Below, piece after piece: positions 52,084 through 62,400 of a DNA stretch of 64,000 nucleotides; within the stretch, counting starts at the first letter, position 1; each line of letters begins with the position of its first letter. The notes under the pieces are model-generated. The model was not told the DNA's origin. It saw only the letters and a list, made by a program, of their open reading frames with translations, and did not search any database. The translations under genes and the position numbers were made by a program. This stretch comes from Colocasia esculenta (taxonomy: Eukaryota > Streptophyta > Magnoliopsida > Alismatales > Araceae), in the NCBI GenBank assembly GCA_014218235.1, contig CM024756.1:70562015-70626014 (forward strand), given 5' to 3'.

Positions 52084-53540
52084 AAAAAAAAGAGTCTTCA
52101 GTCTTGTATATATATTCTCTTGAGAATATAGCCGTTGAAATGGTCGTTGTCTCTAAGCTTGAAGCACGTTAGACAACATGGTCCATCGTGCGCAACAGGT
52201 AAGCTTGCATCCATTTAATGCTCTAGAGCCATGCACGCAAAGAGAAGATTCATCTGCATATTCCTTAGCTTATGGTTGTTCACGTTGTAAGATATGACTT
52301 GTACATAATAAATGTCGAAGCACAGACAGCTAGACTGTCTCTATGCTTGTCAGTCAACGTTAGAAACCATGCAGTAAGAACATACACTAAAATAGAAATG
52401 CCATTCTGCTATCCTGAAAAGTGTTTACTATAGAGACATAGGAATAGAAGGCACCCAGATATGATACGTGCAGAGAGGTGTACAATCACATTAAATGCAT
52501 GGATATTAGTGATGCACGCGGGAAGACTTTTGACTTTCACAATATCTGAAAATATATTTGAATGACATGTATGAAATCGATGTGCTCCATGAAGTCATTG
52601 TTCTACTTATGAAATCGTTGTGTGAACAAGTCGTTGATAAACAATCGTTCTTACAGTAGAGACATGTCGTTGTGAACACAAATCGTTGTTCAAACATAAG
52701 CAAATCGTTGTTTGAGCAAATCGTTGCTCAACATAAACAAATCATTGTTTGAAAAAATCATTGTTCAAACATAAACAAATCGTTATTTGAACAAATGTTG
52801 TTCAATCATAATAAATCGTTGTTTGAACAATCGTTGTTCAATCATAAGCAAATCGTTGTTTAAACAAATCGTTGTTCAATCATAAACAAATCATTGTTTG
52901 AACAAATCATTGTCAAACATAAGCAAATCATTGTTTGAACAAATCGTTGTTCAATCATAAGCAAATCATTACAGCGACCAAATCGTTGTGTAACTTATCG
53001 AATCGTTATAAGATGGAAATCGTTGTTACACTTTACGAGTCGTTGTGAGACCGAAATCATTGTTTCACTTAGCGAATCGTTGTGAGACCGAAATTGTTGT
53101 TTCACTTAACGAATCGTTATGAGACCGAAATCGTTGTTTCACAAACTTATCAATCGTTGTGAGACCGAAATCGTTGTTTCACGAATTATCAATCGTTGTG
53201 AGACCGAAATCGTTGTTTCACTTAACGAATCCTTGTGAGACCGAAATCGTTGTTTCACAAACTTATCAAATCGTTATGAGACCAAAATCTTTTGATCACT
53301 AAGGAAATCGTTGTAACGATAGAATCGTTATGCTTATAAAGGAATCAATGTGGATTTAGAGGAAATGCATGCTATGAACTTCAAATAGTATAGTGAGAAA
53401 ATTACTTACATATTTGGCTTGATTTATTTCCTGTAACTGAGCTTCATAAAAACTTGTTAGAAAATAATTTGTTAGAGTTTTGTTAATCACCAAAATTGCA
53501 TATAATTGAATAAAATTATATGGGGATGGACTGATCATCA
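52084..53540 (-). repeat. Copia-3 5' LTR (right), part 2
   Basis: After A8 (52084-52091, probable LINE-C tail) the LTR resumes at GTCTTCAGTC and follows the left LTR (25856-27388) to TCATCA at 53540. It includes the second pair of AATCGTTG arrays (about 52640-53300) with small indels relative to the left LTR. The end is followed by ACATC, the right target duplication. Confidence 0.92.
52640..53310. repeat. AATCGTTG minisatellite arrays, right LTR
   Basis: The 38-bp and 37-bp repeat blocks of the left LTR occur here in the same order. Copy number is lower and units carry more indels (for example AACAAATGTTG for AACAAATCGTTG). Confidence 0.9.
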
Positions 53541-55655
53541 ACATCCTCATTCGGCCAAGGAGAAGACCTTCTCCAAAAGAAAAAAGAAGACAGAGTATGT
53601 AGATTTGAGCAGTTCTGGTGAAGACAATAGTGTGCAAGCATCCCTTACTTAGAACTCTGAAGATTCCCAAGAAGAAAACCCTAATGTTCAGGGTTCAGTT
53701 CATTCTTCTGATGATCAGGTATCAAATGGTCAAGAAAGTTCACATTCGAAGGGACCCAGTGTCAGTAATGCAGTTGATTCAGATGGTTCCGAAGAAGAAG
53801 ACTCTCAAGAGGATAGGACTAAGGGTGGAAAATTGCCTGAGACAACAACAAATTCTGATTCTATGTCACAAAGTATTGCTCAACCCTTAGAGTAAAAAAA
53901 TAGGGGAACTGAATCTGATAATGAAACCATTTAGGCACATGAGACAGTTTATCTCACAGCTGAGAATAAACAAATTTTACATCCAAGAACTGTGGATATT
54001 CTTGATGAAGGTATGAATTCTATCTTTCAGAATTATTAGATATGATAGAATTTCAGGGTTGGACAAGTTTTGTCAGTGAGCACAGGATTTTCTATCCTAT
54101 TCTAGCTCAAGAGTTTTACAAAAACTTGGTGAGCAAAGAATATACTCTAGAGTCTGAAGTTAGAGGGATACCCATTGTACTCACCACAGACTTTGTGAGT
54201 CAAACTTTAAATATCCCCAATGAAGGTCACAATCCTCATGAGTATACTTTCTATGTTCATGAAGCATAACCCTCATGACTGGACAAGTGCATGACAAAGA
54301 AAATATAGTCCAGACTAGGGTATCAAGTTTGAATGCAAACAAATTCCCTCCACTAAATATAGTGCTACACCACATATGCACTACTATTCTGACCCCTCAA
54401 GGAGGAGGGAGGCATAGAGTCACTAGCTTTCAAAGGTTTCTAATGTTTTGTTTGATTACAAGAGAGAAGGTTAATCTGTCAACCATTTTCTGTCAACTCC
54501 TTCATGAATCCACAAGACAAGAACTGAGAAGAAGTTTGCCTTATGCTGCTCATCTATCTAGTATTTTTAAGAAGGAAAACATTCCACTTGACAACACAAA
54601 AACCAGGACAATCCCAAAGTATATCTACTGTCTGGCTCACATTGTAAAATTCATGAAGCTCAAATTGGAAAGAGCTCAATTGGTGAGAGGACTCGCTTCC
54701 TCTCAAAGTCATGAGAATGATGATATTGCTATGGAACAGCCACACAAGACCTAAATGAGTAGGGGGATGATGTTGCAACTCAAGGAGTTCAGTTGACTTA
54801 GGACAATCCTTCACCTACACCCTCCTATGCTACAAGACCTTTCTCTCCAATTCTAGATTTGATGATCTGGGAGTGGATCCTCTACAGTACTCTCCTACTC
54901 CTCACACTCATAAGGAGGCATTTACTTCACAGAATGCTCATCCTTCAACTTCCATAGCTGAAGTTACTGTTCCTCCACAACTATTACAGTTTCTTGAAGA
55001 TCAGTTTGCTTCTTTAAATGATTATGTTGGCCAGCTAAATGCCAAGTTTGAAGTATAGTCCCTCATATTTGAGAGTCAGTTAGAAGAAATAGAAAAGCAG
55101 CTCAGTGACAATATAGATTGGCAGGAACAGTCAGCAAGATTCATAGCTTTTAGATCCAATAAGCTTATTGAGAAAATTGAGAAGTATTCACAATGCAGCT
55201 TTTACTCAGGCACAGATTTTTGACAAGCTACAGTCAGTTGAAGAACACTACATAAAGGATCAGATAAGCTAGCTGATATTCCAGCTCTGCAAAATTCTTA
55301 CACTATACTGACTAGAAATATGAACATTCTGAGAGATTATCATGTAGATATGTCTCTCACATCAAATCCTTGAGACATGAGTTTAATCAAGTGTGGAAGC
55401 TACATGAAGATGCAGAAACAGCTGAGAGCACACATGCCACCTCATCCACTGCTACCCCCGATGCCTCATGTGATAGATCAGGTCCCAGTTGTTGTCTCTG
55501 CGAAGCTAGAAGAAATGCAAGGCTTTCTAAACACAAGGTTGAATGCTATACAGATCTATCTTCGAGACAATTATGATGATTTGGAAGCCAGACTAGCAAG
55601 GATTGAGCGGAGGCTCATTATGCAGATACCTCCACCACCTCCTTCCCCTCAATGA
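53541..55655 (+). pseudogene. Copia-2 env-like ORF, 3' part
   Basis: This continues the ORF cut at 25179. The first segment is acidic and Ser-rich (SAKEKTFSKRKKKTEYVDLS, EDSQEENPNVQGSVHSSDDQ). The central domain (54042-54269) reads FQGWTSFVSEHRIFYPILAQ, EFYKNLVSKEYTLESEVRGI and PIVLTTDFVSQTLNIPNEG, like the putative plant transposon protein domain (PF20167, from memory) and like the first domain of the Copia-3 env-like ORF. More of it is at 54275-54754. The end (54950-55655) is a coiled coil, with LEEMQGFLNTRLNAIQIYLR and LEARLARIERRLIMQ, finishing PPPPPSPQ. About six breaks. No envelope signature is seen. Confidence 0.72.
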
Positions 55656-55931
55656 TTCTTTTGTTTTGATAATGTCAAAGGGGGAGACATGTCATAGAGA
55701 CTTTTGACTTTGATATGTTTTTTTATTCTGGCAGATATTTTCTGGTTGTAACACTCTTAAACAATGGCAATTAATGAAATCATCTATGTGCTTGTGGAAT
55801 TATTCTTGTGTGGACTTGTGTGATTGCTTGTTTACCATGTGTGGACTTGTGTGGATTACTTGTTAAGATACATTAATTTAGTGAATCAAAATTCTATGAA
55901 TCATTGTTGCCATCATCAAAAAGGGGGAGAT
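55656..55931 (+). other. Copia-2 PPT region
   Basis: Two polypurine tracts follow the env-like stop: TGTCAAAGGGGGAGAC (ending at 55688) and CATCAAAAAGGGGGAGATT (ending at 55931), the latter directly before the 3' LTR. The repeated form with a conserved upstream CA(A/T)CA or TGTCA is typical of Sireviruses. Confidence 0.85.
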
Positions 55932-56202
55932 TGTCGTGTCCCTAGTTTTGATGATGTCATGAGTCAAGCAAAATGTCATAAATATAAATAATAATTTTTT
56001 AACACAAGTTTTATATGACAGGAAAATTCACAAAGTCAAATTATCTCATGAGAGTTGACCTTGATTGTTTAATAGGTCGACACATGTCTCAGTGAGTGAG
56101 TTACTGGAGTTCTGTGAAGCACATGAGTCGACACTACCCAAAGGATAGGTCGACACTGCATAGTCTTTCAGTAGTGCAAAGTCTAAAGTATCGCATAAGG
56201 TC
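55932..56202 (+). repeat. Copia-2 3' LTR, first 271 bases
   Basis: It starts TGTCGTGTCCCTAG and follows the 5' LTR from 9202 with point changes and small indels to TATCGCATAAGGTC, where the LINE-E tail begins. The remainder must lie beyond the right edge of the window. Confidence 0.92.
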
Positions 56203-56397
56203 TTTTTTTTTTGGTAAGTAATACCAGAGTTTTGTATTGAATATAGCAAAAGCGAGATCATGTACAAGGATGGGTCCATGCTACCACAATCCGATAGCTA
56301 TGGGCCCGAAGAAGGAGCAAGAAGCTCACTAAGGAGTGCAAAAAAAAAAAAAAAAAAAAAAAAAACCAAACCAAACCAGCCACCATAGAAAAGGGAC

Positions 56398-57480
56398 TCA
56401 AACTCTTCGAAGATTGAAATTCCTGAGTATTCTATTGGACCTAACGGAGGAGGTATGAGCTTGAATGTGGGATTCAGTAATAATGCGAATGTCTGATAGA
56501 ATGGAAAGAAGCACTTGCACCCTGCTTCGAGTTCCTGAATCAAATATTCGAGAGCATCTCTCCTTCCAAATCCACCAAAGAGCAACTCTAAAGGTAGCAA
56601 AGGCCACACAAGTCCTTCACCAGGAGCATGAAAACTCAAGAGTAGACTTTCACTTTCAGCTAAAATAGTCTCCTTTGGCCGACGATGGATATCCAACCTA
56701 TGCAGAAGTTGCATCCAAATCCAGGAGCTGTAAGAGCATTGAAAGAAAAGATGATTGACATGCTCATCATGCATCTTACACAAAACACAAATATTGGGAC
56801 CATACAAGCCCCGTCTTTAAAGAACATCAAAAGACGGAATACCGCCCATCATAACCTACCATGCATGAAGGGACTGCTTCTGAATAGTAGGCCTCTTCCA
56901 GACAAGATGAACCCATGGCACCTTCGGGTAAATGACTCTCTTCAGATCATGAATATAATTGCTACTGATGGACCCATTATTCTGCCTCTAGACAACAGAA
57001 TCCTCACGATTAGCATAGATGGAAATGCGAAGAATTCGTGGCCAAAGATCAAGCATCACACTAGAAGTTGGCGTAGGAAGACACCATCTCCCATCTTGAA
57101 TAAGAGTACTTACAGTGGCATTAGCGGGCAGCCCAAGCAAAAATCTGATATACTCCCCCCCTAAAGTGTTAATAGAGTCCCCATCAATCCAAGGATCATC
57201 CCACAAGTTGATTGTGTCCCCTTTACCAATCTTATAGGTCACATGTGATCTCATCCAATCTCTAACTTGTAACATACCCTTCCAGGCATGGGAATGATAA
57301 GATTGGGACTTAGCCGACCAGATAGAAGTCTTCTTGAGATATCTACTCCTCACCCATTGAGTCCATAAGGTATCCTGATTGGAGAGGATCCTCCAAAGCT
57401 GCATAGTGATCATTGCAGAATTCCAAACAGGAAGCTGCCGTAGACCCAATCCACCCTCATTTTTGGCCTGCACAACCACT
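56398..57480 (-). pseudogene. LINE-E ORF2 zf-RVT region
   Basis: The open part at 57485-56988 reads GGLGLRQLPVWNSAMITMQL, HAWKGMLQVRDWMRSHVTYK and INLWDDPWIDGDSINTLGG. The zinc-binding part is in other frames: YGPNICVLCKMHDEHVNHLF, FQCSYSSWIWMQLLHRLDIH and ALWWIWKERCSRIFDSG, ending RSNRILRNFNLRRV at 56398. Several frameshifts. Confidence 0.82.
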
Positions 57481-59046
57481 CCCACTTGATTAAGTGGAAA
57501 GGCTTATACTCACCAGATGCATGCCAAAAGAAGTTCCTCAACAATCTCTCAACATCTCCAATAAGCCTCTTGGGAAAATGAAGAAACAACACAGTAAAGA
57601 GCATAAAATTCAGAACAGATTTAATCAATTCCACCCTTCCAGCTTTAGAGAGCAATCTGGTTCTCCAAGAAGCAATGCGCTTTGTAATTTTCTGAATAAT
57701 TAGAGCATAATGCATGCTGTCAATCTAGTGGAGAATAAAGGAAGTCCCAAATAAGTAGCTGGTAAAACAACCTCCTGAACTCCCAAAGCATTAAGAAGAG
57801 CCCCTTTATGATGAATCGCAGCCCCAACAAAACCTTGCTCTTGGCAACATTCAATTGCAACCCAGAGTAAGTATGAAAGGCCTATAGGATATCAGAAATG
57901 CAACGAGCAGAAGAGATATTTGGCTTCAAGAAGAGAAGAAGATCATTAGCAAAAATGAGATGTGACAGCTTCACTGCACCAAAGGATGGAACTTGTAAAG
58001 AACCATCTGCCACCTTTTGCTCAATGAGGATAGAGAGACCCTCCATGGCAATATAGAAGAGATAAGGAGATAGCGGATCTCCCTGCCGTATGCCATTAGA
58101 AGAACCAAAGTAGCCAACGGGACTTCCATTAAGTAACACCGAAAAAGTTGTAGTATTAATAAAGATCACAATCATATCAACCAACTGATCTGGAAACCCC
58201 ATCTTCCTAAGCACAAGGAGAATGAAATCTCGGTTAACTGAATCAAAAGCTTTCCGAAGATCCACCTTCATGCATAGAATGTTACCACAATGCTTGGAGT
58301 GAATGTCTCTAACCATATCATTAGCAAGGAGGATGCTGTCTTGGATCTTACGGCCCTTGATAAAAGCAGACTGATGTTTTCTAATAAGATGTGGCATAAA
58401 CTTTTGCATACGATTAGCAATCAGTTTTGCGATAATCTTGTAAAGAAAGTTACACAAGGAGATTGGTCGAAACTGATCAAAGGAATTTACAGTATCAGTC
58501 TTCGGAATAAGTGAAATGAAATTATGGTTTACCTGACGGAGCCAACGTCCCCATTGAAAAATAATGCACAGCAGCCAAGACATCATTTCCCACAATGCGC
58601 CAACACAACTGATAAAAGTCCGATGGAAACCATCAGGCCCTGGACTCTTGTTCTTAGGAGCACTCATGACAACATCTGTAATTTCTTGGTCTGAAAAAGG
58701 CCTCAAAATGGAAGTTCGATCCTCATCAGAAAGTACTCGGGAGGATGAAAATCTGGAATCTCATAATGCTGCTGATGATTTAGAAGACCAGTGTAGAACT
58801 CAATTGCATGATTCTTGAGTTGTTGCAAGTCAGAAGTAACATGCCCATCAGACAATCTACATTTCCGACTGGTATTGATCATGCGCCTCCCTTTAATACT
58901 AGCATAGAAGAACTTAGTATTATCTTCAGTCTGGGTTAACGAATGCTGCTTCGCCACTGTTGTGCATAAGCTCCCTCCATGCTTAAACAAGTGAGATAAG
59001 CTTCACGAGCCTGATTTTCTTTCCGAATTAATAGGTCATTCATAGG
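57481..59046 (-). pseudogene. LINE-E ORF2 reverse transcriptase
   Basis: From the LINE-F junction: DPMNDLLIRKENQAREAYLT, then KFFYASIKGRRMINTSRKCR. The main open frame (58706-57882) has SAPKNKSPGPDGFHRTFI, RPISLCNFLYKIIAKLIANR, AFIKGRKIQDSILLANDMV, VDLRKAFDSVNRDF and NGIRQGDPLSPYLFYIAMEG. The catalytic box reads FAND (near 57950) instead of FADD, a loss of an essential Asp. The thumb (57715-57410) has ASWRTRLLSKAGRVELIKS. Confidence 0.87.
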
Positions 59047-59061
59047 ATCAACAGCGAAATC
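59047..59061. repeat. Target-site duplication of LINE-F, left copy
   Basis: On minus this reads GATTTCGCTGTTGAT and pairs with GATTTAGCTACTGAT at 63423-63437 (12 of 15 bases alike). Joining the flanks here gives a continuous LINE-E frame across the junction. Confidence 0.75.
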
Positions 59062-59073
59062 TTTTTTTTTTGA

Positions 59074-59407
59074 TAGGTAAACGTAAATTGTATTAGATGA
59101 AGAAAGAATGTACAAGAAGCCATATCTACACACGTCGTAGATTATAGCCAAAGGTCCCAAAGGGGATCTAGGAGAGTGCACCATCCCTCAGAGAGGGAGA
59201 GTGTTCTCACTCCACCAGAATCATGCCTTCGAGAAATACATGAAAAAAGGAGTAATTCATGACGCTCATCCGCAACATCCCAGCAACGCTAATATGAAAA
59301 AGACAATAAGAGAAGAGATCGAAGCTTGGAGATAACCATTAGTGTTGAAACAATAATAAAAGGACTATGCATATAACTATTCGAAAGACAAGATGACCAA
59401 GTTCTGA
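59074..59407 (-). other. LINE-F 3' UTR
   Basis: Non-coding, about 330 bases. It has GGTGGAGTGAGAACACTC, the hairpin TCCCTC/GAGGGA with loop TCT, and GGTGCACTCTCCTAG, in the order seen in LINE-A, B and C. The first hairpin (CCACA/TGTGG elsewhere) is not recognisable. Confidence 0.8.
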
Positions 59408-61063
59408 CTATATTCGGGTGAAGTTAAATCTTGTGAGAACCCCTTTCTCTCTCTTAGTTAGACCGGCCTTGTTTAAATGATGCTGCATCAGACTTCTAGT
59501 ATCGGAGAGAATATCAATGAGAATGCTAACATTTTCCCTGATTTTACCTTCAAAGGTGCGTAAACACCTTTCCCTCCAAATCCACCAAATGGTACATCTG
59601 AAAGCAATCTTCACAAGACTAGTAAGAGTACCTTTGGTAGGGAAGGAGTGCACTAAGGCCTGCATCTCGGCATGGATATTACAATGAGGAGTTCTGCTGA
59701 AGTCAAATCTCTTAAGGATTTCATGCCAAACCCATTGAGAATAGGAGCACTCGAAGAAGAGATGATCAATTGATTCATTGTTACAAGAGCATAAGCAGCA
59801 CCTATTAGCAAGAGAATGCCCTTTTCTTTGCAGATTGTCAATTGTAGGAAGCTTTTTGTGGATAGCCTGCCAGGTACATAAGGAGTGCTTGGGTGAGGTT
59901 GGGCAATCCCAGGCCCAATTATGGTGAGGCCAAGATGACTGCTTATCTCTGATGTGATTCCAAGCAGAAGTAGCACTAAATTTCCCTCGATCATGAATCC
60001 ACTTAATCTCATCAACCCTGTTATTACAAAGAGGGACAACAACAATTTGAGACCAGAGATCTATCATATCTGCAGAAGTGGGTTGGGGAAGACTCCAATG
60101 ACTATGATGAATAAACTCAGAGACAGTGATGTCTTTAGGTGCCCCCAAGTCCTGCCGAACCCTATCACCATAAACATGATGAATACTCTTACCATGAAGC
60201 CAAGGGTCATACCACATACTAGTTGACCTGCCATTGGAAATAGTATAGGATATGTGATTGCTAATCCAATCCCTAGCTTTAAGAACTCCTTTCCAAGCAG
60301 CTGAGTGGTACGATCTAGATTTGGCCAACCAAATATTAGTTTTTGCAAGGTACTGGCTGTGAATCCATTTGATCCAAAGAGTTTCTGCATTGTGCAAGAC
60401 ATCCCAAATCTGTTTGACCATACAAGCTTTATTCCAATCTTGTAACTTTCTCAAGGACAACCCTCCTTCCTTCTTAGGAGTACAGATAGTGGCCCAATTA
60501 ACCATGTGAATAGCCTTCCCATCTCCATGACCATTCCATAAGAAATTGCAAAGAAGTTTATCGATCTCATGAATCAAACTAGAAGGTAAAAGAAAAGCAT
60601 TAGACCAATAAACCGCATAGGATTGTAACACTGAACGAATAAGTTCAAGCCTACCAACTTTGGACACGAATCTTGTTTTCCAAGCATTCAATCTGATTTG
60701 AATTTTTTCAATGATATACTGACAATGACTTTTTTTGACTCCCAAAGAAACAAGAGGAAGGCCCAGATAAGGACAAGGAAGCGAACCCTCCTCCACATGC
60801 AAGCAATCAGTGATTAATTGCTTATTTTTTATCCCAGCACCCACATAAACTTTGCTCTTAGTGTGATTGAGATGGAGGCCCGAAGCATCCCCAAACTTTT
60901 TAAGAATGGACGCTAGCTGTTGAACTGAGGGAAAGTCATTTTGCAAAAAAATAATGAGATCATCCGCAAAGGTAATGTGAGAAATGTAAGTTGTCCCAGC
61001 AAAAGGAACACGAAGCTGGCCACTTTGAACAGCCTTATCAAGCAAGCAAGTCAGACCTTCCAT
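59408..61063 (-). CDS. LINE-F ORF2: RT thumb to zf-RVT (551-residue open frame)
   Basis: Open from MEGLTCLLDKAVQSGQLRVP, just after the conserved LFTISMEG block. It has HITFADDLIIFLQNDF with an intact FADD (near 60965), LHLNHTKSKVYVGAGIKNKQ, CPYLGLPLVSLGVKKSHC and AWKTRFVSKVGRLELIRSVL. Then TPKKEGGLSLRKLQDWNKAC, SAAWKGVLKARDWISNHIS, MWYDPWLHGKSIHHVYGDRV, KFSATSAWNHIRDKQ, KLPTIDNLQRKGHSLANRCC, LCSCNNESIDHLFFECSYSQ and WWIWRERCLRTFEGK, ending REKGVLTRFNFTRI. No stop interrupts it. It is the C-terminal half of a broken ORF2; upstream RT is separated by one stop near 61098. Confidence 0.93.
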   Translation of the reverse strand: MEGLTCLLDKAVQSGQLRVPFAGTTYISHITFADDLIIFLQNDFPSVQQLASILKKFGDASGLHLNHTKSKVYVGAGIKNKQLITDCLHVEEGSLPCPYLGLPLVSLGVKKSHCQYIIEKIQIRLNAWKTRFVSKVGRLELIRSVLQSYAVYWSNAFLLPSSLIHEIDKLLCNFLWNGHGDGKAIHMVNWATICTPKKEGGLSLRKLQDWNKACMVKQIWDVLHNAETLWIKWIHSQYLAKTNIWLAKSRSYHSAAWKGVLKARDWISNHISYTISNGRSTSMWYDPWLHGKSIHHVYGDRVRQDLGAPKDITVSEFIHHSHWSLPQPTSADMIDLWSQIVVVPLCNNRVDEIKWIHDRGKFSATSAWNHIRDKQSSWPHHNWAWDCPTSPKHSLCTWQAIHKKLPTIDNLQRKGHSLANRCCLCSCNNESIDHLFFECSYSQWVWHEILKRFDFSRTPHCNIHAEMQALVHSFPTKGTLTSLVKIAFRCTIWWIWRERCLRTFEGKIRENVSILIDILSDTRSLMQHHLNKAGLTKREKGVLTRFNFTRI

Positions 61064-62400
61064 AGAAATTGTAAAAAGATAGGGTGATAATGGATCTCCT
61101 TATCTGATACCATTACTACTACTGAAGAAACCAATAGGAGAGCCATTAAACAAGATGGAGAACTTCGGAGTCTCAATGCAATTCTTAATCCACTTGATGA
61201 AAGCAATAGGGAAATTCATTCTTTCTAACATATGATAGATAAGAGATCTGTTTACAGAGTCAAAAGCCTTCCTTAAATCTGCCTTGAAGATGATTCTATT
61301 GCCTTTGCTTTTAGAATGCAAGTCCTTTGCCAAATCATTAGCTAAGAGGACATTATGATGAATGCTTCTCCCCCTGATGAAAGCAGCTTGATTGAGACTA
61401 ATGATATTACCCATAACTTTCTGCATCCGATCAGCTATCACTTTGGAGATAACCTTATAAATGAAGTTACAAAGGGATATATGTCTGTCGTTCTCCATGC
61501 AATCAGCTCCGTGAGTTTTAGGAATCAAAGCTATGAAAGTGCAATTCATCTGGCGATGGATTTGGCCAGAAGAAAGAATGTTGACAAGCTTTGATAACAT
61601 CAAGACCCGTGATTTAGGAATCAAAGCTATGAAAGTGCAATTCATCTGGCGATGGATTTGGCTAGAAGAAGAAATGTTGACAAGCTTTGATAACATCAGG
61701 ACCCGTGATGTGCCAAGTTACCTGGAAGAACTCAGCTGAAACCCATCAGGTCCAGGACTCTTGTTCTTAGGGGATTTGAAAACCACATTCCTGATTTCTT
61801 CATCAGTGATTGGATCAATAAGGGGAGAAATTTCCTGATCAGTAGTTGCTTCATGGGTTCAATGGGTGTGCCAGGAACTTGCTGAGTCTGATTCAAAAAG
61901 AATGATAGAAGTCGATGGTATGAGCTTGAACCTGGGTTAAGTCTTCAATAAGATTACCCTTGCTGTCCTTACACTTTTTAATAGTGTTGGTGGCTTCCTA
62001 GAAGCAATTGAAGCATAGAAAAATTTTGTATTGAGTCACCAAAGGTTAACCAATTTTCTCTTGATTTCTAACTAATGAATCTCTCTTCACAATGCAAAGC
62101 CTGAAGGTACTTGTTTGGAGCCTCCTTCTCCTTGCTGATTAGATAAGAATCAAGAGGGTTCAACTGTAGCTCAAATTGAGTATCAGTAAGATCTTTTTTG
62201 CATTTGAGAAGGCCATCCTCAACCATGCCAAAAGTCTTCTTATTCCAATTTTCAGAGCTTGTTTACAAACTTTAAGCTTTTGACACAAAGAGTACTGAGG
62301 AGTCCCCCTGATAGGTGTTTCCCAAGCAGTTCGAACCACATCAAGAAATTAGAATGAGTACTCCACATGTTGAAATATCTAAATGGTTACGACCATGAGG
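61064..62400 (-). pseudogene. LINE-F ORF2 RT N-terminal half
   Basis: The open part at 61696-61100 has NCTFIALIPKTHGADCMEN, YKVISKVIADRMQKVMGN, AAFIRGRSIHHNVLLANDLA, ADLRKAFDSVNRSLIY and NGSPIGFFSSSNGIR, with a stop in place of QGDPLSP. A 32-codon unit beginning MLSKLVNI is present twice in tandem. Further upstream (61740-62400) are FKSPKNKSPGPDGFQLSSSR-like and LTFGDSIQNFSMLQ-like remains of the region before RT, strongly decayed. Confidence 0.83.

Larger units (their letters stand above)
25180..53540 (-). mobile_element. Copia-3, complete Sirevirus-like element (minus) with nested LINEs
   Basis: It has two LTRs (25180-27388 and 40324-53540), a PPT at 27389-27402, a PBS at 40309-40321, and gag, pol and env-like regions in minus order between them. 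The flanking 5-mers are ACGTC (25175-25179) and ACATC (53541-53545), a target-site duplication with one change. It inserted in the env-like ORF of Copia-2. LINE-B interrupts pol; LINE-C with LINE-D interrupts the right (5') LTR. Internal ORFs have stops and frameshifts. Confidence 0.92.
9202..56202 (+). mobile_element. Copia-2, Sirevirus-like retrotransposon carrying nested insertions
   Basis: One plus-strand element spans most of the window. Order: 5' LTR, PBS, gag, protease, integrase, RT, RNase H, long spacer, env-like ORF, PPT and 3' LTR start. The first 270 bases of the two LTRs match closely (GTTTTGATGATGTCATGAGT at 9214 and 55944). Insertions of LINE-G, LINE-H, LINE-A and Copia-3 account for most of its span; LINE-E cuts the 3' LTR at 56202. 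Long LTRs, an extra ORF after pol and several PPT-like tracts fit the Sirevirus/Maximus lineage. It cannot be autonomous now: all ORFs are broken. Confidence 0.9.
56203..59061 (-). mobile_element. LINE-E, 3' part (TTACTTACC tail)
   Basis: This minus-strand LINE in the Copia-2 3' LTR ends GGTATTACTTACC plus ten A at 56203. It carries zf-RVT and RT and is split at 59061 by LINE-F; its endonuclease continues at 63423-64000. Its short 3' UTR differs from type 1: it has a long hairpin (56272-56283 with 56295-56307) and a run of 26 A on plus (56340-56365). Confidence 0.88.

Noticed and set aside
56340..56365. A26 run read as a separate LINE or SINE tail
   Set aside because: It is on the opposite strand to LINE-E and no plus-strand element precedes it; zf-RVT coding of LINE-E begins soon after. 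A short-repeat expansion is more likely.
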